Shown one piece after another: positions 7,316-17,327 of a stretch of 64,000 nt of DNA; the stretch's first letter is position 1, and every line of letters begins with the position of its first letter. The notes under the pieces were generated by a model that ran no database searches, was not told the DNA's origin, and was given only the letters and a program-made list of their open reading frames with translations. The position numbers were made by a program, and so were the translations under genes. Source of the DNA: Halobacillus litoralis (lineage in GTDB: Bacteria; Bacillota; Bacilli; Bacillales; Halobacillaceae); assembly GCF_020524085.2 (NCBI RefSeq), contig NZ_CP129016.1, forward strand, positions 2,784,001 through 2,848,000, read 5' to 3'.

Positions 7316-8302
7316 TCAGCTGAACATATGTTCCAGTTCCGTCATGTTTGTGGTCATTTCAAGTGCGACCATCAGTTTAATGCGAGCTTTTGGACCAGTA
7401 AGACCATTCGCAAAAATAATTCCCATTTCTTTCAGCTGACGACCACCACCTGGATAACCGTATGTATCCTGGACAATTCCTTGATAGCATCGCGAGACCA
7501 GCACAATAGGAATGGCATCACCAAGAGTACGCTGTAAAGCATCAACCGTTTCTGGTGGTAGATTCCCTTGTCCTAAAGCCTCGATGACAAGTCCATCCAC
7601 TTGGCTTTCCCGAACGGCATCAATCAAAGTCCCATCCATGCCTGCGTAAGCTTTGATGAGTGCCACTTGCTTTCCTATATCTTGAATAGGATAAGAATCA
7701 CGACGTGTCATTTTATGATGGAAAAAGACTTCCGTTTTTGTAGTAATCCCAACTGGACCATATTGGGGGCTTTGGAATGTCGCTACATTACTCGTACTTG
7801 TTTTAGTTACGTTCTTAGCTGTATGAATTTCATCATTCATGACAACAAGTACACCTTTGTCCTGCGCTTCGTCACAATTGGCTACCCTGATCGCGCTTAA
7901 TAAGTTATACAGACCATCTGATCCAATTTCATTACTTGAACGCATAGCGCCGGTGACGACTACGGGTTTTCTCGTCTGCAAAAACAGATCCAAGAAATAT
8001 GCGGTTTCTTCTAACGTATCTGTACCATGAGTGATCACGATGCCGTCATAATTTTTTCTGGACATTTTCTCATGGATGGACCGCCCGAGTTTCAGCATGT
8101 GATCCGGTCGGATATGCGGGGAAGGGAGGTAGAACAAAATTTCGTCTTCTATGACCGTGTTCCCTTTCAGCATGGTGGAGATCTCATCCAAAGGATGCTT
8201 GGATGACGTGTTCACTTCACCTGTCTCTTTGTTTTCCTTCATAGATATTGTGCCACCCGTGTGGATGACTAGTATACGCTTCATACTTACACCATCTTCC
8301 AT
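7316..8302 (-). CDS. ansA: L-asparaginase, type I
   Basis: Hydrolyses asparagine to aspartate and ammonium in the cytoplasm. 328 residues with the two active-site Thr motifs: HTGGTISM near the N-terminus and ITHGTDTLEETAYFL near 92-106, followed by VVVTGAMR. No signal peptide is seen. ATG 8302 has AAAAGGA 8 bases upstream on the minus strand; an internal ATG at 8284 (MKRILVIHTGG) would also fit the family. Convergent with ypdA and divergent from prsW. It supplies substrate for the same amino-acid breakdown as gudB. Confidence 0.92.
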   Translation of the reverse strand: MEDGVSMKRILVIHTGGTISMKENKETGEVNTSSKHPLDEISTMLKGNTVIEDEILFYLPSPHIRPDHMLKLGRSIHEKMSRKNYDGIVITHGTDTLEETAYFLDLFLQTRKPVVVTGAMRSSNEIGSDGLYNLLSAIRVANCDEAQDKGVLVVMNDEIHTAKNVTKTSTSNVATFQSPQYGPVGITTKTEVFFHHKMTRRDSYPIQDIGKQVALIKAYAGMDGTLIDAVRESQVDGLVIEALGQGNLPPETVDALQRTLGDAIPIVLVSRCYQGIVQDTYGYPGGGRQLKEMGIIFANGLTGPKARIKLMVALEMTTNMTELEHMFS

Positions 8303-8375
8303 TTAAATGTTCCTTTTCTCATACCTTCATGATACGATGAAACGTAGGTGAAAGAAAGAGAGAGGGTTGAGAAAT

Positions 8376-9035
8376 ATGGCCATTTTGACTGCCGCTATAT
8401 CTCCTGCCGTGGCCATCATGACATTTATATACTTAAGTAAACGGATCGAATTAGAACCCCTTCCGTTAATTATCCGTATGTTCATCATAGGCGTAATCAT
8501 GGTTTTTCCTATCATGTTCATTCAATATGCTTTCGAAACTGAAAACGTATTTCATTCCTCATTCCTGAAATCTTTTTTCCTCGCTGGATTGCTTGAAGAA
8601 TTCTTCAAATGGTTCTTTTTGTTATTCGTGGCGTATCGTCACTCTGATTTTGATCATCATTATGATGGGATCATATACGGGGTGGCCATCAGTTTAGGAT
8701 TTGCAACGATAGAGAACATCATCTATATCTTTCAAAACGGAATTGAAATTGCCATATTACGTGCTGTTTTTCCAGTTTCATCACACGCCCTTTTTGGTAT
8801 CATAATGGGATTTTACATGGGAAAAGCCAAGTTCAGAACGAAACGTTCGAACTGGTGTCTAGCGTTAGGTCTGGCTATTCCCGTCGGATTACACGTCATG
8901 TATGACTATATAATTACCGTGAAAGAAATGACATGGATGTACTGGATTACCCCTTTTATGATTATTTTGTGGCTTATCGGGTTTCGTAAGATCAAAATAG
9001 CGAATCAGCATCATGAAAAATTATTAAAACCATGA
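8376..9035 (+). CDS. prsW: Intramembrane site-1 protease PrsW
   Basis: Multi-pass membrane protease that cleaves the anti-sigma factor RsiW and so releases SigW under envelope stress. 219 residues with about six membrane spans. The catalytic EExxK of the family is at E74-E75-K79 (LLEEFFKWF), and further conserved segments HYDGIIYG and PVSSHALFG are visible. ATG 8376 was chosen over the upstream in-frame TTG 8367 because homologues begin at this Met and GAGAGGG lies 9 bases before it. A terminator follows at once. Confidence 0.9.
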   Translation: MAILTAAISPAVAIMTFIYLSKRIELEPLPLIIRMFIIGVIMVFPIMFIQYAFETENVFHSSFLKSFFLAGLLEEFFKWFFLLFVAYRHSDFDHHYDGIIYGVAISLGFATIENIIYIFQNGIEIAILRAVFPVSSHALFGIIMGFYMGKAKFRTKRSNWCLALGLAIPVGLHVMYDYIITVKEMTWMYWITPFMIILWLIGFRKIKIANQHHEKLLKP

Positions 9036-9064
9036 AGAACAGCCATCGAGCTGTTCTTTTTTTA
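9035..9064 (+). terminator. Intrinsic terminator after prsW
   Basis: Stem AAGAACAGC / GCTGTTCTT with a 6-base loop, then T7. Confidence 0.9.
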
Positions 9065-9281
9065 TTAAAAATGATGGCTAAATATTATTTCTGACTCAAA
9101 ATAATATTGAAAAAATCAGGTTTGTGGATAGCTCGGAACTGAGTCTTGATTATATAAAAGGTGTGGATGAATATCATGCCTTTTAAAGTTGTTGGGCGTA
9201 GAAATGAAAATATGCATAATCTTTTGGTTCTGTTAAAAACTACCCCTATAACAAAACTTTTGGGTCAGGGGTGGATATTGG

Positions 9282-10139
9282 ATGGTATGGAAGAAGACGA
9301 TGGTCGTTTTTTTGGGTCTAGCCTTGTTGCTTTTCCCGTTATCAGAGTTGACCTATGTCAAACCTGTCCTAGGTTTCTCAAATCAGGTCATTCAGCAAGG
9401 GGCCACAGGTGATGATGTCATTGAACTTCAATCCAGGTTGCAATACTTAGGGTTTTACAATGGAGAAATTGATGGAGTTTTCGGTTGGGGAACCTACTGG
9501 GCGGTACGTAATTTTCAGTATGAATTCGGTCTGGAAATTGATGGACTAGTAGGGCAGGAAGTAAAAAATAAGCTGAATAAAGCAAGCAACTATGATGAGG
9601 GTTATGTGAAAGAACAGATCAAAAAAGGTAATGATTTTACGCATTATGGAGGCACTCCGAAGTCTCAACAAACAAAACAAGGAAATCAAAATCAGCAAAA
9701 TCAGCAAAATCAACAACAACAACAACAAAACGAGCAGCCGCAACAACCAGAGGAACCGACAGCCGTCAATGTTCCAAGTGGTTATTCGCAGAATGACATA
9801 CAGTTGATGGCGAACGCTGTTTACGGTGAAGCTCGCGGAGAGCCTTATGTAGGCCAGGTGGCCGTAGCAGCTGTCATATTGAACAGGGTCAAGAGTGCAT
9901 CCTTCCCTAACAATGCATCTGGTGTCATTTTTGAGCCTCGTGCTTTTACTGCTGTAGCTGATGGCCAAATATGGCTGGAACCTAATGAGCAGGCCAAAGA
10001 GGCAGTCATGGATGCCATTAACGGCTGGGATCCTTCTGGTCAGGCCCTTTACTATTTCAATCCGGCTACAGCGACATCAGATTGGATCTGGTCAAGGCCA
10101 CAAATCAAACAAATCGGCAAACATATTTTCTGTAAATAG
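9282..10139 (+). CDS. sleB: Spore cortex-lytic enzyme SleB
   Basis: Germination lytic transglycosylase that degrades spore cortex containing muramic lactam. 285 residues: signal peptide 1 to about 31, peptidoglycan-binding domain about 38-98 (DDVIELQSRLQYLGFYNGEIDG), a Gln/Asn-rich linker about 120-165, and the hydrolase_2 catalytic domain 172-285 with the catalytic Glu in YGEARGE. GGGGTGG precedes the ATG by 7 bases. Overlapping ypeB, translated from an RBS spanning the sleB stop, encodes its partner. I looked for a SigG promoter and found no convincing one. Confidence 0.93.
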   Translation: MVWKKTMVVFLGLALLLFPLSELTYVKPVLGFSNQVIQQGATGDDVIELQSRLQYLGFYNGEIDGVFGWGTYWAVRNFQYEFGLEIDGLVGQEVKNKLNKASNYDEGYVKEQIKKGNDFTHYGGTPKSQQTKQGNQNQQNQQNQQQQQQNEQPQQPEEPTAVNVPSGYSQNDIQLMANAVYGEARGEPYVGQVAVAAVILNRVKSASFPNNASGVIFEPRAFTAVADGQIWLEPNEQAKEAVMDAINGWDPSGQALYYFNPATATSDWIWSRPQIKQIGKHIFCK

Positions 10140-10150
10140 GAGGTGGGCGT

Positions 10151-11491
10151 ATGGGAAAATGGATCGCCATCATATTACTGAGTATAACAACGATCGGTGC
10201 AGGTATATGGGGATATAAAGAGAACTAGGACAAAAATGCTGTCTTGATTCAAGCTGAAAACAGCTATCAACGAGCATTTCATGAACTGACTTACAATGTG
10301 GATCTTCTCCATGACAAAATCGGTTCAAGTTTAGCCATGAACTCTCGAAACCGGTTATCACCTCAACTCGCTGAAATATGGAAAATTTCTTCTGATGCAA
10401 GTTCAGATGTAGGTCAACTGCCACTGACGCTTCTTCCTTTCAATAAAACGGAAGAATTCTTACACGACATCGGTGAGTTTACTTATCGGACAGCCGTACG
10501 GGATCTCGAAAAGAAACCCCTTAGTGAAGAGGAGATTCAAATACTTGAAGAACTTCACAAAAAGTCGGGTGAAATAGAAGGAGAACTAAGAAAAGTACAA
10601 AATGTCGTAATGAAGGATAATCTAAGGTGGATGGATGTTGAACTTGCCCTGACCACTAATGATGAAGTTGGAGATAATACGATCGTTAATGGATTCAAGA
10701 CCGTCGAAAAATCGGTGGATGGTTTCGAAGAATCCGTGACGAAAACAAGTCTTGGTTCCTCCGGCCCGGAGAAAAGCTTCCGACACCTTAAAGGTGAAAA
10801 GATTGATGAAAAACAAGCGAAGAAAATCGCCAGTCAATGGCTGGAAAAAGTATCTACCGATAAACTCACGGTAACAAAGTCTGGGAAAGGCGCCGATGTA
10901 CCGATGTACACGGCTTCCTTCCAAGACGGTGATAAGAATGGGTACATTGACTTAACGGAAAAAGGAGGACATCCTTTGACCATTATGATCAGCCGTAAAG
11001 TGGGAGAGCCGAAAATTTCACTTTATGAAGCATCTGAAAAAGCCAAAGAGTATGCGGAAGACTTGGAAATATCTAATCTAGAGCTTGTGGAAAGCAACCA
11101 ATATGACAACATGGGGGTTTTTCGTTTTCTCTACACGCAAAATGATGTCAGGTTCTTCCCTGATTCAGTTGTGGTGAAAATAGCGCTTGATAATGGCGAA
11201 GTGCTGGGAATGAGCGCGCGTGAATATTATAATTTCCATAGTGAGCGAGAACTAAATGAACCTGAAATATCGTTGAAAGAAGCAAGAACGAAAGTTAACC
11301 CGAATGTTGAGATCCAGGAGGATCACCTTTCTGTGATTGAAAATGATGTCAACGAACAAGTTCTTTGTTACGAATTTCTTGCTACGATGGAAAATACGAC
11401 CTATCGGATTTTCATTAACGCGACCAATGGAAAAGAAGAAAAAGTGGAAACGTTGAAGAAAGCGGAAATGAAGTTCAATCAGGAAGTCTGA
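10151..11491 (+). pseudogene. ypeB: Germination protein YpeB, interrupted by amber codon 26
   Basis: YpeB is needed for SleB to accumulate in the dormant spore. The frame opens at ATG 10151 behind GGAGGTG with the N-terminal anchor (residues 1-22), reaches TAG at 10226-10228 in the context GYKEN-stop-DKNAV, and then stays open to 11491. B. subtilis YpeB reads through here with Gln (YKEHQEKDAV), so one base change explains the stop. Downstream sequence is well preserved (YQRAFHELTY, NLRWMDVELAL, YepB/PepSY repeats). Reinitiation at TTG 10244 would lack the anchor. Either a very recent loss or a base error. Confidence 0.9.
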
Positions 11492-11522
11492 AAAAGAACC
11501 CTTTGACCAGGGTTCTTTTTCT
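11491..11522 (+). terminator. Intrinsic terminator after ypeB
   Basis: Stem AAAAAGAACCCT / AGGGTTCTTTTT; the stem's T arm itself supplies the T run. Confidence 0.88.
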
Positions 11523-11599
11523 GTGTCTTTAGACCTAACATCTTCCTTTTTCTTAAGAGACATGAGATAATATGATCATGTTTATTGAGGGGGAGCATG

Positions 11600-12262
11600 A
11601 TGCAGAATTTGAAGGTGGGGACACCTCTGACGCTAAAGTTAAGAAAATCGGAAGTTGATGAAGTTGATCAATACAAGTGTAAATTGGTGGACTTTGAAGA
11701 TGGTAAAATTTACATTGATTATCCTGTACATAATAAGACCGGAAGGACAGGTTTTTTTCTGGATGGCACACAATTCCAAGCAAGTTTCGTCGGTCAGGAC
11801 GAATCTGTTTATTGGTTTAAGACAGAGGTAATATCAAGGGAAAAAAGGAATATCCCAGTCATCGGTTTATTTTTTCATGGTATGGAAGAATTGAATAGGG
11901 TCCAAAGACGCAAATATGTTCGTGTCGACGCTTCTGTCGATGTGGCTGTAGGGAGGGGTACTTGTTCCTTTCCTACAATTACGAATGATATTAGTGGAGG
12001 AGGCGTCATGTTAAAACAATTGCCCTCTGAAAAGTTAATGGAAGAGGAAAAGATCGACTTGACTCTGGTCCTTCCTATGAACACAGGAGAAACCCATTAC
12101 GTATGGGCAAAGGGTAAGGTGACCCGAGTGATTTCAGCGAAAAATTCCCAGCCTGAAAGGGTTTCTATTGAATTTATTGATATTCATGAAAAGGATAGGC
12201 AATGGATTATTAAATATTGTTTCGACCAGCAAATGCAGTCACGAATGAGAGCACTCAAATAA
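11600..12262 (+). CDS. motI: c-di-GMP-binding PilZ protein MotI (YpfA), YcgR-like
   Basis: A flagellar brake: with c-di-GMP bound, the B. subtilis protein disengages the flagellar stator MotA. 220 residues: YcgR-N-like domain about 1-95, then a PilZ domain with the ligand motifs RRKYVR and DISGGG. The frame extends upstream to TTG 11585, but GAGGGGG lies 6 bases before ATG 11600, which is taken as the start (ATG 11597 is adjacent). A promoter is not obvious. A terminator separates it from cmk. Confidence 0.85.
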   Translation: MQNLKVGTPLTLKLRKSEVDEVDQYKCKLVDFEDGKIYIDYPVHNKTGRTGFFLDGTQFQASFVGQDESVYWFKTEVISREKRNIPVIGLFFHGMEELNRVQRRKYVRVDASVDVAVGRGTCSFPTITNDISGGGVMLKQLPSEKLMEEEKIDLTLVLPMNTGETHYVWAKGKVTRVISAKNSQPERVSIEFIDIHEKDRQWIIKYCFDQQMQSRMRALK

Positions 12263-12321
12263 AATGGATTTTCATAGTAGAATTATGTTATTCTTGACTG
12301 TGATCATTAAGCAAAAATTTT

Positions 12322-12357
12322 AGAGAAAACGCGCTGTGCCAGTGCGTTTTCTCTTTG
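12322..12357 (+). terminator. Intrinsic terminator between motI and cmk
   Basis: Stem AGAGAAAACGC / GCGTTTTCTCT with an 11-base loop and a short T run; it ends just before the cmk RBS, so it could also act as a leader structure for cmk. Confidence 0.75.
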
Positions 12358-12384
12358 ATAAGACAGATGGAGGATACGGATCGT

Positions 12385-13071
12385 ATGAACACAATGACAA
12401 TTGCCATTGACGGCCCAGCGGCAGCCGGAAAAAGTACTGTAGCAAAAAAAGTCGCAGAAAAGCTATCATTTATTTATGTGGATACAGGTGCAATGTATCG
12501 AGCATTGACATGGAAGGCATTAAAAAGTGGAGTCTCGCTTGAAGATGAGTCTGGTCTGGCTCTGCTTCTAAGTCAATCTGATTTGAACCTTATTCAAGGT
12601 GATGCCGGACAAAGGGTCATCCTCGATCAACGCGATGTTTCTGAGGAAATCAGAACAGCAGAGGTCACTAATCAAGTGTCAATCGTCGCTAAACACAAAG
12701 ATGTGCGTGAAGAAATGGTGCAAAGACAACAGGAACTCGTCAAGGACAAGGGTGTGGTCATGGATGGCCGCGATATTGGAACCCATGTGCTTCCAGATGC
12801 AGAAGTGAAGATCTTTATGATTGCCTCTGTTGAAGAAAGAGCAGAGAGGCGTCATAAAGAAAACCTTGAAAAGGGCTTTCCCTCTGATTTGAAGCAATTG
12901 AAGGAAGAAATCCGAAAAAGGGATGAAATCGACTCCAATCGAGAAATTGCCCCTTTAGTTAAAGCAGAAGATGCCATCGAGATCGATACAACGTCCATGA
13001 ATATCGACCAAGTAGTCGAAGAGATACTAAATATCGTGAAAAAGAACTGGGAGAAAGGGGAGCAGGGATGA
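12385..13071 (+). CDS. cmk: Cytidylate kinase
   Basis: Phosphorylates CMP and dCMP. 228 residues with Walker A GPAAAGKS at 10-17, the CMP-binding DTGAMYRA and the R-rich [12 protein letters not shown] motif. The start at ATG 12385 gives [10 protein letters not shown], which aligns with family N-termini; TGGAGG is 11 bases upstream, a longer gap than usual. plsC overlaps by four bases (ATGA), so the two are translationally coupled. Confidence 0.94.
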   Translation: MNTMTIAIDGPAAAGKSTVAKKVAEKLSFIYVDTGAMYRALTWKALKSGVSLEDESGLALLLSQSDLNLIQGDAGQRVILDQRDVSEEIRTAEVTNQVSIVAKHKDVREEMVQRQQELVKDKGVVMDGRDIGTHVLPDAEVKIFMIASVEERAERRHKENLEKGFPSDLKQLKEEIRKRDEIDSNREIAPLVKAEDAIEIDTTSMNIDQVVEEILNIVKKNWEKGEQG

Positions 13072-13649
13072 ATTTATATAAATTAGGGAAAGCCTTGTGC
13101 AGCATTGTCTTATTTCCGATGTACAGAATAAAAATTGTCGGGAAAAAGAACATTCCTGCAGAAGGTCCAGTCATTATTTGTTCCAACCACATCTCCAACC
13201 TGGATCCGCCGGTTGTAGGTATCACGAGCAGTCGGAATATTTACTTCCTTGCGAAGGAAGAGTTGTTTAAAAACCCAGTAATTGGGGGTATATTGAAAAA
13301 AGTCCATGCTTTTCCGATCAAACGTGGCATGAGAGATCGAAACGCTCTAAGAAAAGGCCTGGATGTATTGAAAGAGGGTCATGCCCTTGGACTATTTCCT
13401 GAAGGGACAAGGCAAAAAAACGGGGAAATCGGTAAAGGTCTTGCCGGGGCTGGTTTCTTTGCTTTGAGGTCCGAAGCTGCGATTGTTCCTTGTGCGATTA
13501 TCGGTCCATACAAAAAGTTCAAGAAACTGAAAGTGGTCTATGGTGAACCGATAGATATGTCGGAATATCGCGAACAGAAGGCTTCTGCCCAGGTTGTTAC
13601 TGATCGGATCATGGAAGAAATCAGACAATTGAATAAAATTCATCAATGA
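13068..13649 (+). CDS. plsC: 1-acyl-sn-glycerol-3-phosphate acyltransferase
   Basis: Adds the second acyl chain to lysophosphatidate at the membrane. 193 residues with the catalytic HX4D at H41-D46 (NHISNLD) and the glycerol-phosphate-binding FPEGTR. A hydrophobic N-terminal segment ([14 protein letters not shown]) contacts the membrane. Overlaps cmk by ATGA; the next gene is 100 bp away. Confidence 0.9.
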   Translation: MNLYKLGKALCSIVLFPMYRIKIVGKKNIPAEGPVIICSNHISNLDPPVVGITSSRNIYFLAKEELFKNPVIGGILKKVHAFPIKRGMRDRNALRKGLDVLKEGHALGLFPEGTRQKNGEIGKGLAGAGFFALRSEAAIVPCAIIGPYKKFKKLKVVYGEPIDMSEYREQKASAQVVTDRIMEEIRQLNKIHQ

Positions 13650-13752
13650 TGAGGCGTAATCACTTGACAAAATGCTCTAAATATTAGAAGTTAGACAAAA
13701 GGGCATTTCTGTATTATTAGGTTGTGTCGGAATTTGAAGGAGGTAGCTTGGT

Positions 13753-14895
13753 ATGGATGAAATGAATCAAGAAGTATCTGGAATGAAAGAATTCTCTGCA
13801 GGGGACATCGTGACTGGTAAAGTCGTGAAGATTGAAGAAAAACAGGTCCTCGTAGATGTTGGATATAAAGTCGAAGGTATTGTACCTATCAGTGAATTAT
13901 CCAGCCTTCATGTAGAAAAAGCTTCAGACGCGGTGAGTGAGGGAGATGAGCTCACTCTACAAGTGAAGAAAGTGGAAGATGATGAAATCGTACTTTCTAA
14001 GCGTGCCGTAGATGCGGATCAAGCCTGGGAAGATCTAGAAGCTAAGTTCGAAAGCGGAGAAATCTTTGAAGCTGAAGTTAAAGATGTTGTTAAAGGCGGC
14101 CTTGTGGTTGATATTGGCCTGCGTGGATTCATTCCAGCTTCTTTGGTTGAAACGTATTACGTTGAAGATTTTGAAGACTATAAAGGAAAGACCCTTTCCT
14201 TGAAAGTCGTGGAATTGGATCGTGAACAAAATCGTGTTATCCTTTCCCACCGTGCAGTCGTTGAACAAGAAGAGTCAGCGAAGAAGCATGAAGTGCTACA
14301 ATCTCTAGAAGAAGGACAAGTCATCGAGGGTACTGTACAACGCTTGACAGACTTTGGTGCTTTTGTAAATCTTGGAGGTATTGACGGGCTTGTACATATC
14401 TCCCAGTTATCCCATCAGCATGTCGAAAAAGCATCTGATGTTGTAGAAGAGGGCCAAGAAGTTAAAGTCAAAGTGCTTTCTGTCGATCGTGACAATGAAA
14501 GAATTTCTCTTTCACTGAAAGCTACACAACCAGGACCATGGCATGATATCACTTCAAAAGTTAACCCTGGTGAAACTCTTGAAGGAACGGTTCGTCGTCT
14601 TGTAAGTTTCGGTGCTTTCGTCGAAGTGTTCCCAGGAGTGGAAGGCCTTGTCCACATTTCTCAAATTTCCAACCGCCATATTGGTACACCTGATGAAGTG
14701 TTAGAAGAAGGACAAACGGTTGAAGTGAAAGTTCTGGATGTTGATGAAAATGCTAAACGTCTTTCATTAAGCATGAAAGAGTTGGAGCGTGACGAGGCTC
14801 GTGCTGAAATCCAACAGTATGAGAAAGAAGAAGACAATTCAGGATTCTCATTAAGTGACATGATTGGCGACAAACTTGATAAATATAAAAAATAA
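13753..14895 (+). CDS. ypfD: S1 RNA-binding domain protein (YpfD, RpsA homologue)
   Basis: 380 residues with four S1 domains, beginning near residues 15, 100, 185 and 270; the third and fourth contain FGAFV and GLVHISQ. In Firmicutes this is the short S1-like protein; its role in translation initiation is less clear than for six-domain E. coli S1. GAAGGAGG lies 10 bases before the ATG. The leader (13650-13752) contains a TTGACA word and loosely paired AAATGC/GCATTT, but no confident promoter. Confidence 0.92.
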   Translation: MDEMNQEVSGMKEFSAGDIVTGKVVKIEEKQVLVDVGYKVEGIVPISELSSLHVEKASDAVSEGDELTLQVKKVEDDEIVLSKRAVDADQAWEDLEAKFESGEIFEAEVKDVVKGGLVVDIGLRGFIPASLVETYYVEDFEDYKGKTLSLKVVELDREQNRVILSHRAVVEQEESAKKHEVLQSLEEGQVIEGTVQRLTDFGAFVNLGGIDGLVHISQLSHQHVEKASDVVEEGQEVKVKVLSVDRDNERISLSLKATQPGPWHDITSKVNPGETLEGTVRRLVSFGAFVEVFPGVEGLVHISQISNRHIGTPDEVLEEGQTVEVKVLDVDENAKRLSLSMKELERDEARAEIQQYEKEEDNSGFSLSDMIGDKLDKYKK

Positions 14896-14962
14896 GCTCT
14901 TGAACAATTAAATGGTGGTTTTTGAACCGAACTTGTTGAGCTTTAAAAAAGTAGGGATGGAT

Positions 14963-15985
14963 ATGAGCAGATCTAAAAGAAAGATTGACCATATCCGCCA
15001 TGCCATCAGTCACGAGCGGGAGATTCATAATCATTTTGATGATATCGAAATTGTTCATCAAAGTCTTGCTCGTCTCAATTTTGAGGAAATACAAATGAAT
15101 ATACAAGTAGGGGAACTTTATTTAAGTTCCCCTCTTTTTGTTAATGCGATGACTGGCGGGGGCGGAGAAGAGACCATGGTGATCAACCGTAACTTGGCTC
15201 TAGCAGCAAAAGAGACAGGAATCGGGATGGCTGTCGGTTCTCAAATGTCAGCTTTGAAAAATGCAGAAGAACGGAAAACATATGAAATTGTTCGAGAGAT
15301 GAATCCTGAAGGAATCATCTTTGCCAATGTGGGGAGTGAGGCTACTTTAGATCAGGCAAAAGAAGCAGTTCGCATGCTCCATGCCGATGCCCTCCAAATT
15401 CATATCAACACTCTTCAGGAGATGATTATGCCTGAAGGGGATCGTGACTTTACACATCGGATGCATAGGATTCAAGACATCCTTGATTATATCGATGTTC
15501 CGGTAATTGTGAAGGAAGTGGGCTATGGAATGTCTAAAGAAACGGCTGATACACTCTATCAAATGGGAGTCCGCCACCTTGACGTAGGCGGAAGAGGGGG
15601 GACGAATTTCTCTAAAGTGGAGAACATGAGACGTGAGCGCGCGTACACTTCGTTCAACAATTGGGGCATCCCCACTCCAGTGTCTGTCCTTGAGGCATCG
15701 ATACGGGATGATTTGCATGTCTTCGCATCAGGAGGGGTTCGTAACGGCCTTGACGGAGCAAAGGCTATGGTGCTTGGAGCAAAAGGTTTTGGTATGGCCG
15801 GGTCACTGCTAAAGGTACTAGTCAATGAGGGAAGAGAAGCCTTAATCGAAGAAATTCATCATGTCCTACATGAATTCAAAATAGCTATGATGCTTCAAAA
15901 TGCTCTCCAACCTAAAGAATTGAATGGAAAAGCACACGTTCTGTTCGGTTATACAAAACAATGGTATGACCAAAGAATGAATTAA
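14963..15985 (+). CDS. fni: Type II isopentenyl-diphosphate delta-isomerase (FMN)
   Basis: Interconverts IPP and DMAPP using reduced FMN, feeding the polyprenyl route completed by hepS/hepT here. About 340 residues. Motifs: NAMTGGGG, VGSQMSAL, MPEGDRDF, VKEVGYGMS and DVGGRGGTNFSKVEN. The frame is open from ATG 14912, but homology starts at M-SRSKRKIDHI, so ATG 14963 is preferred; the RBS (AGGGATGG) is too close to be ideal and the start is uncertain by a few codons. Confidence 0.9.
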   Translation: MSRSKRKIDHIRHAISHEREIHNHFDDIEIVHQSLARLNFEEIQMNIQVGELYLSSPLFVNAMTGGGGEETMVINRNLALAAKETGIGMAVGSQMSALKNAEERKTYEIVREMNPEGIIFANVGSEATLDQAKEAVRMLHADALQIHINTLQEMIMPEGDRDFTHRMHRIQDILDYIDVPVIVKEVGYGMSKETADTLYQMGVRHLDVGGRGGTNFSKVENMRRERAYTSFNNWGIPTPVSVLEASIRDDLHVFASGGVRNGLDGAKAMVLGAKGFGMAGSLLKVLVNEGREALIEEIHHVLHEFKIAMMLQNALQPKELNGKAHVLFGYTKQWYDQRMN

Positions 15986-16017
15986 GCCTATGACAAATCT
16001 GTCATAGGCTTTTTTTG
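15984..16017 (+). terminator. Intrinsic terminator after fni
   Basis: Perfect 12-bp stem AAGCCTATGACA / TGTCATAGGCTT, 4-base loop, T7. Confidence 0.92.
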
Positions 16018-16058
16018 TAGATTTTCTTATGCATATTTAACATAAGCTCCCTATACTT

Positions 16059-16602
16059 GAAGACTCAGTTTCGAGACTTTTGTTGAGTGGATGGGGGCTG
16101 CGGGGAATGGCTCGCTTTCCGCGTGAGCGCGGTGAGCCTCCTCGGACTGCGTCCTGTGGGGTCTCACCATGCCCTTTTTTCCTCTTAAATATCCGGTTCC
16201 GGCGCCTAGCGGCTAGTGAGACTTCCCTCGCTTCTATATGATAAGTCAACATCGAATCACTCCGTTCTTCGTGTTTCCTTTATCTCCGCCAGCTCAGTCC
16301 AGTCCATACGCCGCTGATCGAGGCGCCTGCACACTTAAGATAGGAGTCTCGCCATTCCCCTCCGCCCCTTCGCCATATAAGTATCCCGAAACCACTTTTG
16401 GAATAAGCTGCTTTTGCACGTTGTCATTCGAATGGAATGGATTTCTAAGAACGCTATCCAGCATGCTGTAAGCTTGTGATAGAGCGCTTTATACTAATCA
16501 CACCAGGGTAGTGGGAGACCTTTCAACTTGGTACAGGGGTTCGTTTCTCCCTTACACCCAACATAGCAACGACCCCCGGAAACATCTCGAAACTGAGTCT
16601 TC
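16059..16602. repeat. Composite dispersed repeat element (copy A) with terminal inverted repeats
   Basis: The intergenic DNA is bounded by inverted repeats at 16059-16077 and 16584-16602 that match at 18 of 19 bases (GAAGACTCAGTTTCGAGAC and complement). The left 120 bp are close to the copy at 45214-45404 (shared GAGCCTCCTCGGACTGCGTC). An internal segment near 16345-16406 resembles, inverted, the copy at 21658-21766. It looks like nested or recombined members of one palindromic family. No open frame of note, and nothing else is seen between fni and yphA. Confidence 0.75.
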
Positions 16603-16733
16603 CACAATCCTGCCATATTCTTAAATAACTAATAATCACAGCCACTGGTTAACAGACCATTTCTTTATAGAAAATGTTTAAAGCATTCCCGAACCACACA
16701 TAATAAATGGTGAAGCTTGGGAGGTGTGGGGTC

Positions 16734-17327
16734 TTGGAGGTTACGTTTTATTGGTTTGCTTGGTCGCTAACGATCATAGCCATCTTTTTCATTCAACGGC
16801 GGAAACTGAAACGCGATTTATTACTGATTTTGGGTGTTTTTATGTGTACATATGACATGCTTTCATGGAGTCAAATAGGGCAGGTTTACTTTCACGTATT
16901 TATCCTTGTATTCTTTGGAACTTATCTTTTTATATCGATTAGTAGGGCATGGTTTGATTATTTCTGGCCGTTTATTTTCAGTATTGGGTACGCAGCTGTT
17001 TGTTTGTTTCTCATTGTCCATCCTGTGTGGGTGAATTTCCCCGGAATTTCTCTGTTTCTCCTTGTGATCGTAAGTCTTCTTCGTGTGTTTATCAACGATA
17101 TAGGGGGGCAGATAGGACTATGGATGTTAACAAATGCAGGGGGGACCTTTTTTTCATTCCTTATCTTCTCCCTTTACCAAAACGAAGGGCTGATTGACAC
17201 TCATGTCATGCTTTCTCTCTCGATAAAAGGGGTGTTTGTACTGCTCCTATTTCATGGTGTGGGTCAATTGAAAAGGTCGATACGTAAAAAAAGAAAATCC
17301 ATATCAAAAGGAGCTGCTTTTGTGTGA
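16734..17327 (+). CDS. yphA: Membrane protein YphA
   Basis: A 197-residue polytopic membrane protein with about six hydrophobic spans and a Lys/Arg-rich C-terminus (RSIRKKRKSISKG). No catalytic motif. Named from its place before yphB. TTG 16734 is chosen because GGGAGGTG lies 7 bases upstream; the frame itself opens at ATG 16707. yphB begins inside its stop codon (GTGA), so the two are coupled. Its function is unknown. Confidence 0.75.
   Translation: MEVTFYWFAWSLTIIAIFFIQRRKLKRDLLLILGVFMCTYDMLSWSQIGQVYFHVFILVFFGTYLFISISRAWFDYFWPFIFSIGYAAVCLFLIVHPVWVNFPGISLFLLVIVSLLRVFINDIGGQIGLWMLTNAGGTFFSFLIFSLYQNEGLIDTHVMLSLSIKGVFVLLLFHGVGQLKRSIRKKRKSISKGAAFV

Noticed and set aside
9065..9281. SigG promoter for sleB
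   Set aside because: I looked for GnATR-N18-CATnnTA words; no pair had the right spacing.
9161..9412. 83-codon plus-strand frame before sleB
   Set aside because: It overlaps the sleB signal peptide in another frame, has no RBS and no conserved pattern.
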